64,000 bases of DNA from assembly GCA_016872555.1 (NCBI GenBank), contig VGZO01000009.1:1-64000 (forward strand), given 5' to 3'. The stretch comes from Planctomycetota bacterium. Lineage in GTDB: Bacteria > Planctomycetota > Planctomycetia > Pirellulales > UBA1268. Position numbers and translations under genes: made by a program. A model generated the notes under the pieces. The model had not been told where the DNA came from. It searched no databases and worked only from the letters and a program-made list of their open reading frames with translations. Positions 44,504 through 55,323 of this stretch are shown here, in pieces; the stretch's first letter is position 1; each line of letters starts with the position of its first letter.

Positions 44504-45946
44504 TCACACGCGCATGCGCGACTCGGGGGCGCTGGCCGGGCAGCCGGCGAGGGCGACCTGCACGGCGCCGGCGACGAACTCCTCGACCTGCCGGGCGGCG
44601 CGGCCGGCGAGCCCGTCGGGGTCCATCGCCGCGCGGATGTCGACACCGGCGAACAGCGGATCGGCGGCAAGCCGCTCGGGGAGGTCGTTGGCGTGCCCCT
44701 CGCGGATCCGCGCCGTGGCGGCATGGCTGTGGGTGCGGAGCGCCTCGTGGAGCGTCTGTCGGTCGCCGCCCGCGGTCGTCGCCGCCATGAGGATCTTCTC
44801 GCTGGCGAGGAACGGGAGATGGGCCTCGAGGTTGCGGCGAATGCCCCCCGGCAGCACGACCAGCCCGCCGGCGATGTTGGCGTAGATCACCAGTTGGGCA
44901 TCGGTCGCGAGGAACGCCTGGGGCAGCACGAGGCGGCGCGGCGCGGAGTCGTCGAGCGTCCGTTCGAGCCACTGTACGGCGGCGGTCTGGCTGGCGGTGG
45001 TCGCCAACCCCATCACGAACCGGGCCAGCCCGCACATCCGCTCGGCACGCATCGGATTGCGCTTGTACGGCATCGCCGACGAGCCGACCTGGTCCTTCTC
45101 GAACGGTTCCTCGAGCTCCCCCCAGGCGGCCGCCAGCCGGAGGTCGTTGCCCGCCTTGTGGGTCGATTCCGAGACCCCGGCCAGCGCGGCCACGACCTGC
45201 GAGTCGACCTTCCGCGTGTAGGTCTGCCCGGTGACCTCGTAGGAAGAGTGGAACCCGAGCTTGTGGGCCACCAATTCGTCGAGACGGCGGACGCGGGCGT
45301 GATCGCCGCCGAACAGCTCGAGGAAGCTCGCCTGCGTGCCGGTCGTGCCCTTCACGCCGCGGGCGCGGAGCAGCTTGCGGCGGTGGGTGATCTCCTCGAG
45401 GTCGAGGACGAGATCGTGGATCCACAGGCAGATCCGCTTGCCGATCGTCGTCGGCTGGGCGGGCTGGAGGTGGGTGCGGCCGAGGCACACGAGGTCCTTC
45501 GTCTCCAGCGCGCGCCGCGCCAGCCGCTCGATCACGCCGGCGAGCCGCGCCGCCACGAGGTCGAGCGATTCGCGCATCAGGATCAGGTCGACGTTGTCGG
45601 TGACGTAGGCGCTCGTCGCCCCGAGGTGGATGATCGGCCGGGCCTCCGGGGCGGCATCGGCGAAGGCGTGGAGATGGGCGAACACGTCGTGTCGCATCCG
45701 CCGCTCGTATTCCGCCGCCTTGGCGAAGTCGACCGGCTCGAGCGCGGCGCGCATCGCCGCCAGCTGGCCGGCCGAGATCGGCAGGCCGAGCTCGGCCTCG
45801 GCCTCGGCGAGGGCCAGCCACGCCCTGCGCCACGCCGTGTAGCGGTGCTCGTCGCTCCACAGCCGCGCCATCTGCGCCGAGGCGTAGCGCGCCGCCAGCG
45901 GGTTGTTCCAGACATCGTGCCGCTCGTCGTTGCCCGCCGACTCCAC
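44504..45946 (-). CDS. purB: adenylosuccinate lyase
   Basis: Cleaves SAICAR and adenylosuccinate in purine synthesis. 480 residues of the fumarase/aspartase superfamily: signature [43 protein letters not shown] and [16 protein letters not shown]. The start is the GTG at 45946, six bases after GGAGG; the frame continues upstream to 46024 without a ribosome site. It follows holA by 25 bp on the same strand. Confidence 0.95.
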   Translation of the reverse strand: MESAGNDERHDVWNNPLAARYASAQMARLWSDEHRYTAWRRAWLALAEAEAELGLPISAGQLAAMRAALEPVDFAKAAEYERRMRHDVFAHLHAFADAAPEARPIIHLGATSAYVTDNVDLILMRESLDLVAARLAGVIERLARRALETKDLVCLGRTHLQPAQPTTIGKRICLWIHDLVLDLEEITHRRKLLRARGVKGTTGTQASFLELFGGDHARVRRLDELVAHKLGFHSSYEVTGQTYTRKVDSQVVAALAGVSESTHKAGNDLRLAAAWGELEEPFEKDQVGSSAMPYKRNPMRAERMCGLARFVMGLATTASQTAAVQWLERTLDDSAPRRLVLPQAFLATDAQLVIYANIAGGLVVLPGGIRRNLEAHLPFLASEKILMAATTAGGDRQTLHEALRTHSHAATARIREGHANDLPERLAADPLFAGVDIRAAMDPDGLAGRAARQVEEFVAGAVQVALAGCPASAPESRMRV

Positions 45947-45971
45947 GTCGTTCCTCCCCGGCCCGTCGCCG

Positions 45972-47117
45972 TCACCGACCACCCGTTCGTCCACCGTTGC
46001 GGCCCACCGCGCCCGACGCGCCACGTGCCGGACGGGCCGCCGCCCCCGGCGCCGGTCCCGCCAGGCGGCAGAACAGCTCCTCCAGCGCCAGCGCCGCCCG
46101 TGGGCCGCGCGCCGACGTTCCCTTGAGCCCGCGGTCGAGGTGGTGCAGCCACCCCGGCAGGGCCCGCGCCCGGCGCGCCCCGAGGTGCTCCAGCGCCCCC
46201 CGCGCCTGGGCCAGTGCCTTCGGCCACGCCGCCACGCCGGCCTGGCGCAGCGCCTCGTCGATGCCCGCAGGGCGCCCGGCCCCCGGCGGCAGCCCGAGCA
46301 GGCGGGCGGCGCTCGACAGCCGGCGGAGCACCGTCGACGCCTGCGCCGCCAGGGCGATCGGGCTCTCGCCGGCGTCGAGCAGCTCGGCGAGGCGTGCCAG
46401 CGCCGCCGGAGCGTCGCCGGCCGCCGCCGCCTCGATCATGCTCCAGGCCGTGCGGTCGCGCGGCGTGCCGGCGGCATCGTCGACGGCGTCGGGCGGGATC
46501 GGGCCGCTGCCGCCGGTGGCCGCGAGCCGGGCCAGCGCCTGGTCGATCCGTCCGAGGTCGCCGGCGAGGCGTTCGAGGAGCCGGTCGGCGGTGCCGCTGG
46601 CCAGCGCCCGGCCGTGCCGCTCCCGGGCCCACGCCCCGAGCCAGCGGGCGAGGTCGTAGCGGGCGGGGACGGAAGCGTCGACCAGCGTCTCTCGGGCCGA
46701 GGTCGCCTTGGCGAGACGGGTGTTGGCCGGCAACGAGCGGACCTCGAGGATCACCACGCCACGGCCGCCACGGTCGCGGCCGGCCAGTTCCTCCAGCCGA
46801 TCGCGGCACTGCGAGACGAACGCGTCGGCGGTGCGGACCACGGCGGCACGGGTCACCCCCGCGCCGCCGAACAGGGGCAGCGTCGCCGCCTCGTCGAAGA
46901 CGTCACGGGGATCGGCGAGCGCGGTGCCGTCGAACTCGCGCCAGGCACAGTCGTCCGGGGGCTCACCGTCGGCAGGCGTGCCGCCGGCGAACCGCCGCCG
47001 CAGCCAGCGGAGCATCTCGGCGACGAGAAACGGCTCGTCCCCGGCCAGGACGATCAACTCCGCCGTCCCGGGATCCCAGGACTCGGCCGAGCGGAGGACG
47101 TCGAGGGCGAGGGGCAC
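45972..47117 (-). CDS. holA: DNA polymerase III delta subunit
   Basis: Clamp-loader subunit that opens the sliding clamp. 381 residues: [17 protein letters not shown] near the N-terminus, [35 protein letters not shown], and the helical domain with [10 protein letters not shown] and [20 protein letters not shown] that bears the HolA pattern. The C-terminal 30 residues are low-complexity Ala/Gly/Arg. The start is GTG 47117 after GGAG. It is 25 bp upstream of purB. Confidence 0.86.
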   Translation of the reverse strand: MPLALDVLRSAESWDPGTAELIVLAGDEPFLVAEMLRWLRRRFAGGTPADGEPPDDCAWREFDGTALADPRDVFDEAATLPLFGGAGVTRAAVVRTADAFVSQCRDRLEELAGRDRGGRGVVILEVRSLPANTRLAKATSARETLVDASVPARYDLARWLGAWARERHGRALASGTADRLLERLAGDLGRIDQALARLAATGGSGPIPPDAVDDAAGTPRDRTAWSMIEAAAAGDAPAALARLAELLDAGESPIALAAQASTVLRRLSSAARLLGLPPGAGRPAGIDEALRQAGVAAWPKALAQARGALEHLGARRARALPGWLHHLDRGLKGTSARGPRAALALEELFCRLAGPAPGAAARPARGASGAVGRNGGRTGGR

Positions 47118-47240
47118 GGGGTGGGCTCCACGCGGGAGCCGGGGCCCGACCGGCCGCCGCCACCGCGGCGAGATTGTACCGGGTCGGCCGGAGCCGATCC
47201 GTCGTCACCCCCGCGCTGCCCCGCCGGCCTCCGCGCGCGG

Positions 47241-48935
47241 TCACTGCGCCTGCGTGGGGGCGACGCGGATGCCGCCGAGCCGACCGACGGCGCGGGCGGT
47301 CGACGTGGCGACCACCTCGGGCGTGGTCGCCCTCCCGACGTTGCCCGCCGCATCGGTCGCCTCGGCGCGGACGTAGACCCGCGCCGGCACCACCCGATCG
47401 GGCTGCCAGGTGTAGATCCCCTGGGCATCGAGTCCCTCGGCGATCGTCGCCCACGGCCCGTCGACGGACGGCGAATAGAGGAGGCGGACGCCACCGGGCA
47501 CGAGCATCTGGTCGCGGGCCGCGTACTGGATGACCACCGCCGCCGTCCCCCCCGGGCGCACCTCTTCGACACGCGCCAGTTCGATCGCCGGGGCTTCGTC
47601 GTCGACGCCGATCCAGCCCTCGGGTGCGGCCCCGGGGCGCGGGCCATGGTCGGCCGGAGCGCCCGGCGGCACGATCTCCATCCGGAATCCGTACAGGCCG
47701 GCGCTCGGCAGCGTCACGGCGATCGGGCTGACGGCGTCGTCGTCGACCGCCGAACGCTGCCAGGTCACGCCGCCGTCGAGCGTGCTCCACAGTTCGACCT
47801 GCAGAGAACCGCCACCCGGGCGGTCGGTCTCGATCTCGTAGTCCCAGCTGAACGAGCGGCTGTTGACAATGTGCAGCGGCCGGCCACGGTACTCGCGCGG
47901 CGGCTGGACGACCCGCGCGGCCGGGGCGAGCGCGGGTGGGGCGACCGCCACCACCGCGCCGGCGCCGAGGCGCGGCCCAGGGCTGCTCGCCGGACGGACG
48001 CGCGACGGCACCGGATCGACGGCCGGCGCGGGGCCGTCGAGCGGAAACCGTGTCGCCGTTTCGGGCGACCACGCGGCGCCGCCGGCGGGTGCGGCGGAGA
48101 CGCCCACGGGGGCGGCCAGCTCGACCGGTTGCCCGACCTGGCCGGGCTCGACGGTGGCCACCGACCGGGCCGGGAGCGTCGGCACGCCCAGTTCCAGGGC
48201 AAGTGCCGCCTGATCGACCCCCGGGTCGGCGGGGAGGAGGTGGAACTCCTTCTGGGTCCGGTTGCCGCCGCCGTCGGTCACCGCGATCCGCACCGCCAGC
48301 GACTCGACCTGCTCGCCGGCCCACCACACCTGCTCACCGACGAGATGGGCGGGGGATTCCCGCGCCAGGATCCCCTCGGCGGCGATCGTCTTCCACTCCG
48401 CGTCCCCTTTGCCCCGGTAGGCCATGTCCAGTGATTCGAGGCGCAGCGAGTCGTCGGCGGCCGCGAACCGACAGATGATCTCGCCATCGGCGCCCCGCCA
48501 GACGCGCGCGGTGAGCCGCGGGCCGGCGGCATCGACCATCACGCGGATGTCCGGCCCCGGCCCGCCGCGCGGCCGGCCCTGCGCGTCGATCGCCCGGAAG
48601 CGGAACCAGTATTCCCCGTCGGTGGTCGCCCGGTACGTGATCGAGCCGGCGGAGGGCTCGGCCGATCCGACCTCCTGCCAGGTGGCCCCGAGATCGCGGG
48701 ACACCGCCAGCGTGACGCGCTGCGCCGCGCGGTCGGCCGACTGCGGCGTGGCGACCCGGAACGGGAGCGCGAACACCGTCTGTTTGGTACGCACCAACTC
48801 CGGCAGCCGGGGTGGATCGGGAAGTTCGTCGGCGACGGCGCCGGCACACAGCGCCAGCGCGGCCACCGAAGCCCGGGGAACCATCCGTGCCAGCGCTGCC
48901 GCGACGCTCGAGAGCGTGGAGAATGTCGTGGTCAT
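47241..48935 (-). CDS. secreted protein with Ig/FnIII-like sandwiches, unknown function
   Basis: A 564-residue exported protein, signal peptide about 1-35. The body alternates beta-rich segments that look like Ig/fibronectin-type domains: RVTLAVSRDLGATWQEVGS with YWFRFRAIDAQGRPRGG, later FSWDYEIETDRPGG and VELWSTLDGGVTWQR, and VRLLYSPSVDGPWATI. A Pro/Ala-rich linker separates the halves. These sentences of the protein repeat a pattern of strand pairs ending in GxTW. No catalytic motif is seen. It is upstream of holA (123 bp gap) and divergent from the SHOCT-like gene. Confidence 0.75.
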   Translation of the reverse strand: MTTTFSTLSSVAAALARMVPRASVAALALCAGAVADELPDPPRLPELVRTKQTVFALPFRVATPQSADRAAQRVTLAVSRDLGATWQEVGSAEPSAGSITYRATTDGEYWFRFRAIDAQGRPRGGPGPDIRVMVDAAGPRLTARVWRGADGEIICRFAAADDSLRLESLDMAYRGKGDAEWKTIAAEGILARESPAHLVGEQVWWAGEQVESLAVRIAVTDGGGNRTQKEFHLLPADPGVDQAALALELGVPTLPARSVATVEPGQVGQPVELAAPVGVSAAPAGGAAWSPETATRFPLDGPAPAVDPVPSRVRPASSPGPRLGAGAVVAVAPPALAPAARVVQPPREYRGRPLHIVNSRSFSWDYEIETDRPGGGSLQVELWSTLDGGVTWQRSAVDDDAVSPIAVTLPSAGLYGFRMEIVPPGAPADHGPRPGAAPEGWIGVDDEAPAIELARVEEVRPGGTAAVVIQYAARDQMLVPGGVRLLYSPSVDGPWATIAEGLDAQGIYTWQPDRVVPARVYVRAEATDAAGNVGRATTPEVVATSTARAVGRLGGIRVAPTQAQ

Positions 48936-49180
48936 GCCTGGAAGGATCGACCGTCGCGACCGGCGAAGTCAGGCAGCGGCGGCACGGCAGACAAAACCCG
49001 CCCGATTTTCCCCTCCCCCCGGGCCGGCTACGGCGAGCCCGGGCATCGCGGTGGTGGCGGGGCCTGGGGAACGGGGTCCGACCTGTCTGGACCCGGACGG
49101 CGCACCGCTGCCATACTCCGCCACGCTGCCGCGGCGGCGTGCCGGCGGTGGGCGATGCCCTGTCGGGGAGGTGGCCCGCC

Positions 49181-49471
49181 GTGCCGGCACAGAGTTGGTC
49201 GTTCCTGGTCACGGCGCTGCTCCTGGCGGCCACGATCGGCGTCGCGCTGGTCGCGATCGTGCTGGTCCGCCGCAGCTACCTCGACGGCCCGTCCGATCGT
49301 CCCGGTGGGAGCGGTGGCGACTGGTACGGCACGCTCGCCGAGTACCGGAATCTGCGGGACAAGGGTGTTCTGAGCGACGCCGAATACCGAAAAATAAGAA
49401 CGCTTGTCGAGCCGCGCCCGGCCGATCCGGCCCCTGGGCCGGATGACGTTTCCCGTGACGATCACGGGTGA
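49181..49471 (+). CDS. small membrane protein with SHOCT-like C-terminus
   Basis: A 96-residue protein with one membrane helix (about 7-29, [20 protein letters not shown]) and a C-terminal [20 protein letters not shown] segment that resembles the SHOCT motif. The start is the GTG at 49181, nine bases after GGGGAGG. clpX begins 67 bp after its stop on the same strand. Function unknown; an adaptor or membrane anchor role for a neighbouring factor is only a guess. Confidence 0.7.
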   Translation: MPAQSWSFLVTALLLAATIGVALVAIVLVRRSYLDGPSDRPGGSGGDWYGTLAEYRNLRDKGVLSDAEYRKIRTLVEPRPADPAPGPDDVSRDDHG

Positions 49472-49538
49472 CGTAGCCAGGACCGCGGTCCACACCGTCA
49501 TTCGCTTCCATCCCCAGCCCCGCCGAGGTCCGCCCTCC

Positions 49539-50828
49539 ATGCCCAACGGCAAAGACGTCAACAACATCGGTCGTCGAGGCGCCGGCGGGACCACGAAGAA
49601 AAACGCCTTCTGCTCGTTCTGTCGCAAGAGCTACCGCGACGTCGGGCCGCTCGTCGAGGGCCCCGGCGACGTCTACATCTGCGGCGAGTGCATCGAACTG
49701 TGCCAGTCGATCCTCGACCAGGAGAAGCGGCGCCGCGGGACGAGCAAGCAGCTGTTTACCTCGATCCCGTCACCGCGGGCGATCGTCTCCCACCTCGACG
49801 AATACGTCATCGGCCAGGAGCACGCCAAGCGGGTCCTCGCGGTCGCCGTCCATAGCCACTACAAGCGGCTGACGCTCGGCAGCGAGCCTTCGGACGTCGA
49901 GGTCGAGAAGTCCAACATCCTCCTCCTCGGGCCGACCGGCAGCGGCAAGACGCTGCTGGCCAGGACGCTGGCGCGGATCCTCAACGTGCCGTTCGCGATC
50001 GGCGACGCGACCACGCTGACCGAGGCTGGCTACGTCGGCGAGGACGTCGAGAACCTCCTCCTCAAGCTGCTCAACGCTGCCGATTTCGACATCGAGGCGG
50101 CCCAGCGCGGCGTCTTGTACATCGACGAGATCGACAAGATCGGCAAGACCAGCCAGAACGTGTCGATCACCCGAGACGTCTCCGGCGAGGGGGTGCAGCA
50201 GGCGCTGCTCAAGATGCTCGAAGGCACCGTCGCCAACGTGCCGCCGCAGGGGGGCCGGAAGCACCCCGAGCAGCAGTACATCCAGATCGACACGTCGAAC
50301 ATCCTCTTCATCTGCGGCGGGACGTTCGTCGGCATCGACAAGATCATCGGCCGGCGCCTCGGCAAGCGGTCGATCGGGTTTTCCCAGGCGGGGGGCGTGA
50401 AGGCCGACGCGGACCTGGCCGAACTGCTCCCCCAAGTCGACTCCGACGACATTCTCGAGTTCGGGCTGATCCCGGAGCTCGTCGGCCGGCTGCCGGTGAT
50501 CTCGTCGCTCAAGCCGCTCGACGAGGCGGCGCTGGTGAAGGTCCTGCGCGAGCCGAAGAACGCGCTGGTCAAGCAGTATCAGAAGCTGTTCGGGATGGAG
50601 AACTGCACGCTCGAGTTCACCGACGAGGCGCTGGTCGTGATCGCCCGCAAGGCGATGAAGAAGGAGACCGGGGCCCGCGGCCTGCGGTCGATCATCGAGG
50701 ACGTCATGCTCGACGTGATGTTCGACCTCCCCGAGAACGCCGGGGCGGCCTACGTGATCACCGACCGTAACGTGACCGGCGCCGAGCCGGTGGTCCCGCT
50801 CCGCGAGGCGCGGCACAAGTCGGCCTGA
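49539..50828 (+). CDS. clpX: ATP-dependent Clp protease ATP-binding subunit ClpX
   Basis: AAA+ unfoldase that feeds ClpP. 429 residues: N-terminal zinc finger CSFC...CGEC, Walker A GPTGSGKT, pore loop [15 protein letters not shown], Walker [11 protein letters not shown] and the arginine region [16 protein letters not shown]. Length and domain order are canonical. The ATG at 49539 gives the usual basic N-terminus; upstream ATG-like codons at 49404 lack support. No clpP or tig is adjacent, unlike many bacteria. It converges on the aminotransferase gene with 19 bp between. Confidence 0.96.
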   Translation: MPNGKDVNNIGRRGAGGTTKKNAFCSFCRKSYRDVGPLVEGPGDVYICGECIELCQSILDQEKRRRGTSKQLFTSIPSPRAIVSHLDEYVIGQEHAKRVLAVAVHSHYKRLTLGSEPSDVEVEKSNILLLGPTGSGKTLLARTLARILNVPFAIGDATTLTEAGYVGEDVENLLLKLLNAADFDIEAAQRGVLYIDEIDKIGKTSQNVSITRDVSGEGVQQALLKMLEGTVANVPPQGGRKHPEQQYIQIDTSNILFICGGTFVGIDKIIGRRLGKRSIGFSQAGGVKADADLAELLPQVDSDDILEFGLIPELVGRLPVISSLKPLDEAALVKVLREPKNALVKQYQKLFGMENCTLEFTDEALVVIARKAMKKETGARGLRSIIEDVMLDVMFDLPENAGAAYVITDRNVTGAEPVVPLREARHKSA

Positions 50829-50847
50829 GCCGGGGCACCGGCGCCGG

Positions 50848-51993
50848 TCACCCGGCGGCGAGGCGGAGCAGGGCGGCGATCCCGCGGTCGAGCGTCGCGT
50901 CGGCGACGGTGTAGGCGATGCGGAAATGGGTGTCGGCCCGGCCGAACACCCCGCCGGGCACCACCAGCAGCTTCTCGCGTTCGACCGCGCGCTCGGCGAA
51001 CGCCCGCCCCGAGCCGCCGGGGGCTTCGGGGTAGAGGTAGAACGCCCCGCCCGGCCGGACGAAGCGGTAGTGACCGGCCAGCGCCGCCATCAGGCGGTCG
51101 CGTTTGCGCCGACACTCCCCCAGGGGCACGTCCATCGGGGCGTCGAGCGCCGCCAGCGCCGCCCACTGCCCGACCTGCGGGGCGCAGACGAAGGTGTATT
51201 GCTGGATCATCGTGCAGGTCTCGATGATCGCCCGCGGCCCGTGCACCCAGCCCACCCGCCAGCCGGTCATGGCGTGCGACTTGGAGAAGCCGTCGATCAC
51301 CACCACCCCTTCCGCGCAGGCCGCCGGCGAGTGGAACGGGCCGTCGTAGCAGTAGGAGCGGTACAGCTCGTCGCTGACCAGCGTCACCCCGCGCGACTCC
51401 GCCAGCCGGGCGAGATCGCGCACGGTGTCGGCGCCGGCGATCACGCCGGTGGGATTGGCCGGGGTGTTGAGGAGGATCGCCCGCGTCCGCGGCGAAAGCG
51501 CCGCCGCGACGCGGTCGACGTCGATCGCGAACGACGGTGCCGTCTCGATCGGCACGCAGACGCCGCCGAGGAACTCGACGAGCGGCCGGTACATCACGAA
51601 CGCCGGCTCGAAGATGATCACCTCGTCGCCGGGGTCGAGGAGCGTCATCAACACCAGGGCGAGGGCGCCGCTCGACCCGCTGGTGACGCACAGCCGGCGT
51701 TCCGGCTGCCCCGTCTGGTCGCGGACGATCCGCTCGAGCCGCTCGCGGAGCGGCCCGATCCCCTGCGTCGGCGTGTAGCCGTTGCGGCCGGCGTCGATCG
51801 CCTCCTTGGCGGCCTCGCGGGCCGCCAGGGGCATCGCGAAGTCGGGCTGGCCGATCGACAGGTTGATCGGGTCCTCGAGCTTCGCCGCGAGGTCGAAGAC
51901 CTTGCGGATGCCGGAGGAATCGAAGCGGCCCGCCCGGCGTGACACCGGGCCCCGGGGGGGGAGGGGGGAACCGGCCTCTGCGCCGTCGCTCAC
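50848..51993 (-). CDS. class I/II PLP-dependent aminotransferase
   Basis: A 381-residue fold type I aminotransferase: INLSIGQPDFAMP, TSGSSGALAL, NTPANPTGVI, SDELYRSYCYD and the PLP lysine in DGFSKSHAMTGWRVGW. It looks like the aspartate/aromatic aminotransferase subgroup I-gamma; substrate unknown. The start is a GTG at 51993, four bases after the stop of the thioredoxin gene, so the two are coupled. Confidence 0.92.
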   Translation of the reverse strand: MSDGAEAGSPLPPRGPVSRRAGRFDSSGIRKVFDLAAKLEDPINLSIGQPDFAMPLAAREAAKEAIDAGRNGYTPTQGIGPLRERLERIVRDQTGQPERRLCVTSGSSGALALVLMTLLDPGDEVIIFEPAFVMYRPLVEFLGGVCVPIETAPSFAIDVDRVAAALSPRTRAILLNTPANPTGVIAGADTVRDLARLAESRGVTLVSDELYRSYCYDGPFHSPAACAEGVVVIDGFSKSHAMTGWRVGWVHGPRAIIETCTMIQQYTFVCAPQVGQWAALAALDAPMDVPLGECRRKRDRLMAALAGHYRFVRPGGAFYLYPEAPGGSGRAFAERAVEREKLLVVPGGVFGRADTHFRIAYTVADATLDRGIAALLRLAAG

Positions 51994-51997
51994 GGGT

Positions 51998-53155
51998 TCA
52001 CTTCGCGTCCTTGAACAGCTTGTCGAGCTGGGCGCCGAGCTTTTCGCCGCGGACGTCCATCGACACCACCTTGCCGTCACGGCCGACGAGGATCACCGTC
52101 GGGATCCCGGTGATGCCGTACTTGGCCGCCAACGGATGCCCGCCGCGCTCCGCGACGCTCTGCTCGTGGAGGATGATCCAGGGGATCTTCTGATCGGCGA
52201 TGAATCCCTCGAGCGTGCCGCGATCCTCGTCGAGACTGATCCCGACGACCTCGAACCCCTTGTCGTGGTATTTCTCGTACTGCTCGAGAACGTTGGGGAT
52301 CTCGGCGATGCACGGCCCGCACCAGGTCGCCCAGAAGTCGACGAGCACGACCTTGCCGGCGAGCTGCTTCTGGTCGAACGGCGTGCCGTCCATGTTCGTG
52401 CCGCTGATCTCCATCTCGTTGCCGGGAAGGTCGAGGCGCCGGAGGGTGCCGGCGAACATCGCGCCCAGTGCCTTGGTGCGCTCGTCGTCGCTGCCCTCGA
52501 GGACCGGCGCGAGACGCCGGTAGATCGAGCGCGAGACGTCGTCTCCGCCGGGGAGCCGCTCGAGCACGGTGGCGGTCTGCATCGCGAGGTTGGCGGTGTC
52601 ACCGTCGGTGGGGTCCTCCTCGACGAGGGCCACGATCCGGTCGACGATCGGCCCGGCCTTGGTGGCATCGCCGCCGGTGAACAGGCCCTGCATGTCGGTG
52701 AGGATCGTCATCCGCCGCGCCTCGCGCGCGAGGGTCTTCGACGGCGAGTCGACGAGCGTGGCGGCGAATTTGCCGAGCCGGGGAGGCGCCGTCCTGTCGC
52801 CGAGCTGCGCGAGCATCATCAACGCCTGCATCTTCATCCGCGCCGCATCCTCGAACACCGCGTCGGCGGGCTGGACCGCCGGCAGGGCGCGCTCGGCCGC
52901 CTCGAGCGCCAGCGCCGCGCGCTTCTGGAAGAGCTTCATCATCGTGTCGCGGGGCCCCTGCGGCATCGGCTGCGAGAGCACCTGCTTGGCGAACGCGATG
53001 AGCTCCGCCGGCTCCGCCTTCTCGGGCAGCGGTGGAACCTCGGTCGCGGCGCCGGGCGCGGCGACGGGGGCGTCCTGGGCCGACAGCACGGCCGGCAGCG
53101 CCAGGGCCACGGCGCCGGCGAGGAGGAGGGGCGGAAAGCGGCGAACCATGCGCAT
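51998..53155 (-). CDS. exported TlpA-like thioredoxin protein
   Basis: A 385-residue protein with a signal peptide (hydrophobic about 8-25, ending LSAQ), an alpha-helical N-terminal region of about 200 residues of unknown role, and a C-terminal TlpA/ResA-type thioredoxin domain with the active site WATWCGPC and the cis-Pro in ITGIPTVILV. It should be a periplasmic thiol-disulfide oxidoreductase. Starts at 53155 and 53149 are both possible. It is directly upstream of the aminotransferase gene. Confidence 0.9.
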   Translation of the reverse strand: MRMVRRFPPLLLAGAVALALPAVLSAQDAPVAAPGAATEVPPLPEKAEPAELIAFAKQVLSQPMPQGPRDTMMKLFQKRAALALEAAERALPAVQPADAVFEDAARMKMQALMMLAQLGDRTAPPRLGKFAATLVDSPSKTLAREARRMTILTDMQGLFTGGDATKAGPIVDRIVALVEEDPTDGDTANLAMQTATVLERLPGGDDVSRSIYRRLAPVLEGSDDERTKALGAMFAGTLRRLDLPGNEMEISGTNMDGTPFDQKQLAGKVVLVDFWATWCGPCIAEIPNVLEQYEKYHDKGFEVVGISLDEDRGTLEGFIADQKIPWIILHEQSVAERGGHPLAAKYGITGIPTVILVGRDGKVVSMDVRGEKLGAQLDKLFKDAK

Positions 53156-53279
53156 GGGATCCTCGCGGGAACGCCGGCGCTCGGCCGGCGGGGGGCAGGT
53201 GCTGCGGCACCGCGCGCCGCGACCGCGGGATGCTACCGCCGGCCCGGCCGACGCGGCAAACGGGATTCCGCCGATCGAT

Positions 53280-54512
53280 TCAGCGGACGATCGTGCGGAA
53301 CCGGACGAAGCCGCCGGCCCCGGGGGGCAACTCGCCGCGGAGCTTCCAGGTGAGGAGCGTGCTGCCATCCTCCGCCGGCCCGGTGACGACGTCGGCGGCG
53401 AGGTTGCTGACCGCGCTGCCGGGGATCACGTCGAGTCGTGCCGGCACCGCGTCGACGAGGACGATGTCGGCGAGCGTCCGCGCGCCCGAGTTGAGCAGGT
53501 AGATCGTGAAGTCGAGCTCCTCGCCCGGCTTCACCGCGTCGCTCCCGGCGCGCTTGCAGAGCGTCAGCTCGCAGCGGCCGGGGTGTTCGAGGCGGAGCGT
53601 GGCGGTGCCGCGGTCGACGGCGATCACGTCGGTCGACTCCCCGCCGACCGTCACCTGCGCCGCCGACAGGCAGGTCCAGAAGTAGGGGACCTCGAAGCCG
53701 GTCACGGTCCGCGGGTCGACGACCTGGTCCTTCCGCTCCGGCCGGTCGATCGCCAGCTTCGCCGCCGGCCCCTCGAGCCCTTCGGCCTGTCCGGGGATCC
53801 GCGCCGTGTCGACCGCCAGCGACGGCAGGATCTCCTCCGCCGCGACCGGCGGCTGGGCACGGCGCGCCGCCTCGGGATTGAGCGGCTGCGTGATCCGGCA
53901 GACCCGCTCGCCGCGCGTGCCGGCCTCCGGGCCGGCGTCGAGCACGACGCCGTTGGGTCCGGCCGGAGCGGCGTCCTCGAACGGGCGGATCACCTCGCGG
54001 ACGCTGGCGAAACGCGGCGCGAACACGCAGGCGCAGTTGCTCGTGGTCAGGCAGGCCTGCTCCGGATCGGGCGCGTCGGCGGCGCGGAACCGCGCCACGG
54101 TGTCGCCCGAGGTGACGTTGGCCAGGCCGTCGCGGCCGAACGGCACCGCGAGCCGACCATGATCGCCGCCGTCGCAGATCGGCGGGGGCACGATGAACGG
54201 CGGGGGGGCGACGGGGAAGCAGAGAGGGGCCTCGCATCCGGCGGCACACGCCGCGGCGACGCCGCCGTGATCCGGCGCTGCCACGCCGCCGCGGCAGGTG
54301 AGGCAGTCGTCCGCCGGCAGGGCAGGGGGGAGGGGCGCGGCAGCGGTCTGGTAGGACACCGCGCGGACGTCGGCCACCGCGGGGGCGGGCGCCGCGAGCG
54401 CGACGGTCGCCGGCTCCACCGCCTGCCGGGCGACGGTCCGGCAGCCGGACAGGACGCCCACGGCGACGGCGATCCCGACCCAGCGGATCCGGCGCGCGGC
54501 GGCGTCGTTCAT
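53280..54512 (-). CDS. Cys-rich lipoprotein with DUF11-type domain
   Basis: A 410-residue lipoprotein: leader ending VGVLSGC (lipobox), then several cysteine clusters (DCLTCRGG, CAAGCEAPLC, CLTTSNCACVF), and a C-terminal DUF11-like beta domain (CKRAGSDAVKPGEELDFTIY with LLNSGARTLADIVLVDAVPA). DUF11 domains occur in bacterial surface and spore-coat or envelope proteins. The start at 54512 overlaps the stop of the gene upstream (ATGA). It is the last gene of a three-gene run. In planctomycetes cysteine-rich envelope proteins are common, but this function is inference. Confidence 0.8.
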   Translation of the reverse strand: MNDAAARRIRWVGIAVAVGVLSGCRTVARQAVEPATVALAAPAPAVADVRAVSYQTAAAPLPPALPADDCLTCRGGVAAPDHGGVAAACAAGCEAPLCFPVAPPPFIVPPPICDGGDHGRLAVPFGRDGLANVTSGDTVARFRAADAPDPEQACLTTSNCACVFAPRFASVREVIRPFEDAAPAGPNGVVLDAGPEAGTRGERVCRITQPLNPEAARRAQPPVAAEEILPSLAVDTARIPGQAEGLEGPAAKLAIDRPERKDQVVDPRTVTGFEVPYFWTCLSAAQVTVGGESTDVIAVDRGTATLRLEHPGRCELTLCKRAGSDAVKPGEELDFTIYLLNSGARTLADIVLVDAVPARLDVIPGSAVSNLAADVVTGPAEDGSTLLTWKLRGELPPGAGGFVRFRTIVR

Positions 54513-55246
54513 GGCGCTGCTCCACCGGACGGGAGACGGTTGCCGATCACGACCTCGGCGACGGGAGCGCCGAGCGTCGCGGCGACGTCGCGGGCGTCGT
54601 CGCCGGGGCGGACATCGAACCAATCGGCGGCGCCGATGTCGCGCGACTCGTTGTCGAAGGCGACATAGACCACGCGGCGGACATGGGCTCCGCCGAGGGC
54701 GGCGGCAAGGTCGCTCTCGTCGAGGACGATCTCGACCGGGAAGCGGCGATCGAGCCCCGGCGGAGTGGCCAGCCGGGCGAGGACACGGACCGACGGGTAA
54801 AGCTCCTCCCCCTCGGCCCCGGGAATGCCGGTGATCCGCAGCCGGTAGGCGGCGCCGACGACGAGCGTCGCCTTGACAGGGGCGGCCGCCAGGGCCGTCC
54901 ACCCGGCGGCGGTCTCGATCGCCACCTGCATGCCGGCCGGACCGCGGATCGACACGGTCTGGAGATGGGCCTCCGCGGGGATGTCCGGACAGGGACCGTT
55001 CTGCGTCCGCCGCGAGGCGCCAATCGCTCCCGGTGTGGCGGTCATGGTGAGCCCGCCGGTTTCAGCGCCGCAGACGCGCCGGGCGGAGCCCGACGGACCG
55101 ACGGCGATCACCAGCGTCATCACCAGCAGCCTGCGTGCGAAACGCAGCGCGGTCCCTGTCCAGACGCGTCGGCGGCCCGCTGCCGCCGACGTTTCCCGCG
55201 TTGCCGGTGATCCGAGCATCGTGCCGGTGGAGCGGGGGGTGAGCAT
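54509..55246 (-). CDS. exported protein, paralogue of the 423-aa lipoprotein
   Basis: A 245-residue protein with a hydrophobic N-terminal segment (about 35-55, then SGSARRVCGAE). Its C-terminal 150 residues align by eye with the neighbouring lipoprotein: GPAGMQV versus GPDGMQV, YRLRITGIPGAEGEELYP versus YRLKVTDIPGRPGLELYP, and FPVEIVLDESDL versus VPFQLTEEDLDQ. So the two genes probably arose by duplication. Predicted all-beta. The first ATG (55246) lacks a clear ribosome site; an internal start at residue 43 is possible. Function unknown. Confidence 0.72.
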   Translation of the reverse strand: MLTPRSTGTMLGSPATRETSAAAGRRRVWTGTALRFARRLLVMTLVIAVGPSGSARRVCGAETGGLTMTATPGAIGASRRTQNGPCPDIPAEAHLQTVSIRGPAGMQVAIETAAGWTALAAAPVKATLVVGAAYRLRITGIPGAEGEELYPSVRVLARLATPPGLDRRFPVEIVLDESDLAAALGGAHVRRVVYVAFDNESRDIGAADWFDVRPGDDARDVAATLGAPVAEVVIGNRLPSGGAAP

Positions 55247-55323
55247 GGGGAAGTTCGATCACGGAATGCGAGCGGCGTGCCGCGACGCGGCAGGGACGAA
55301 TCGACGAGGCCGTGGGCCGGGGC

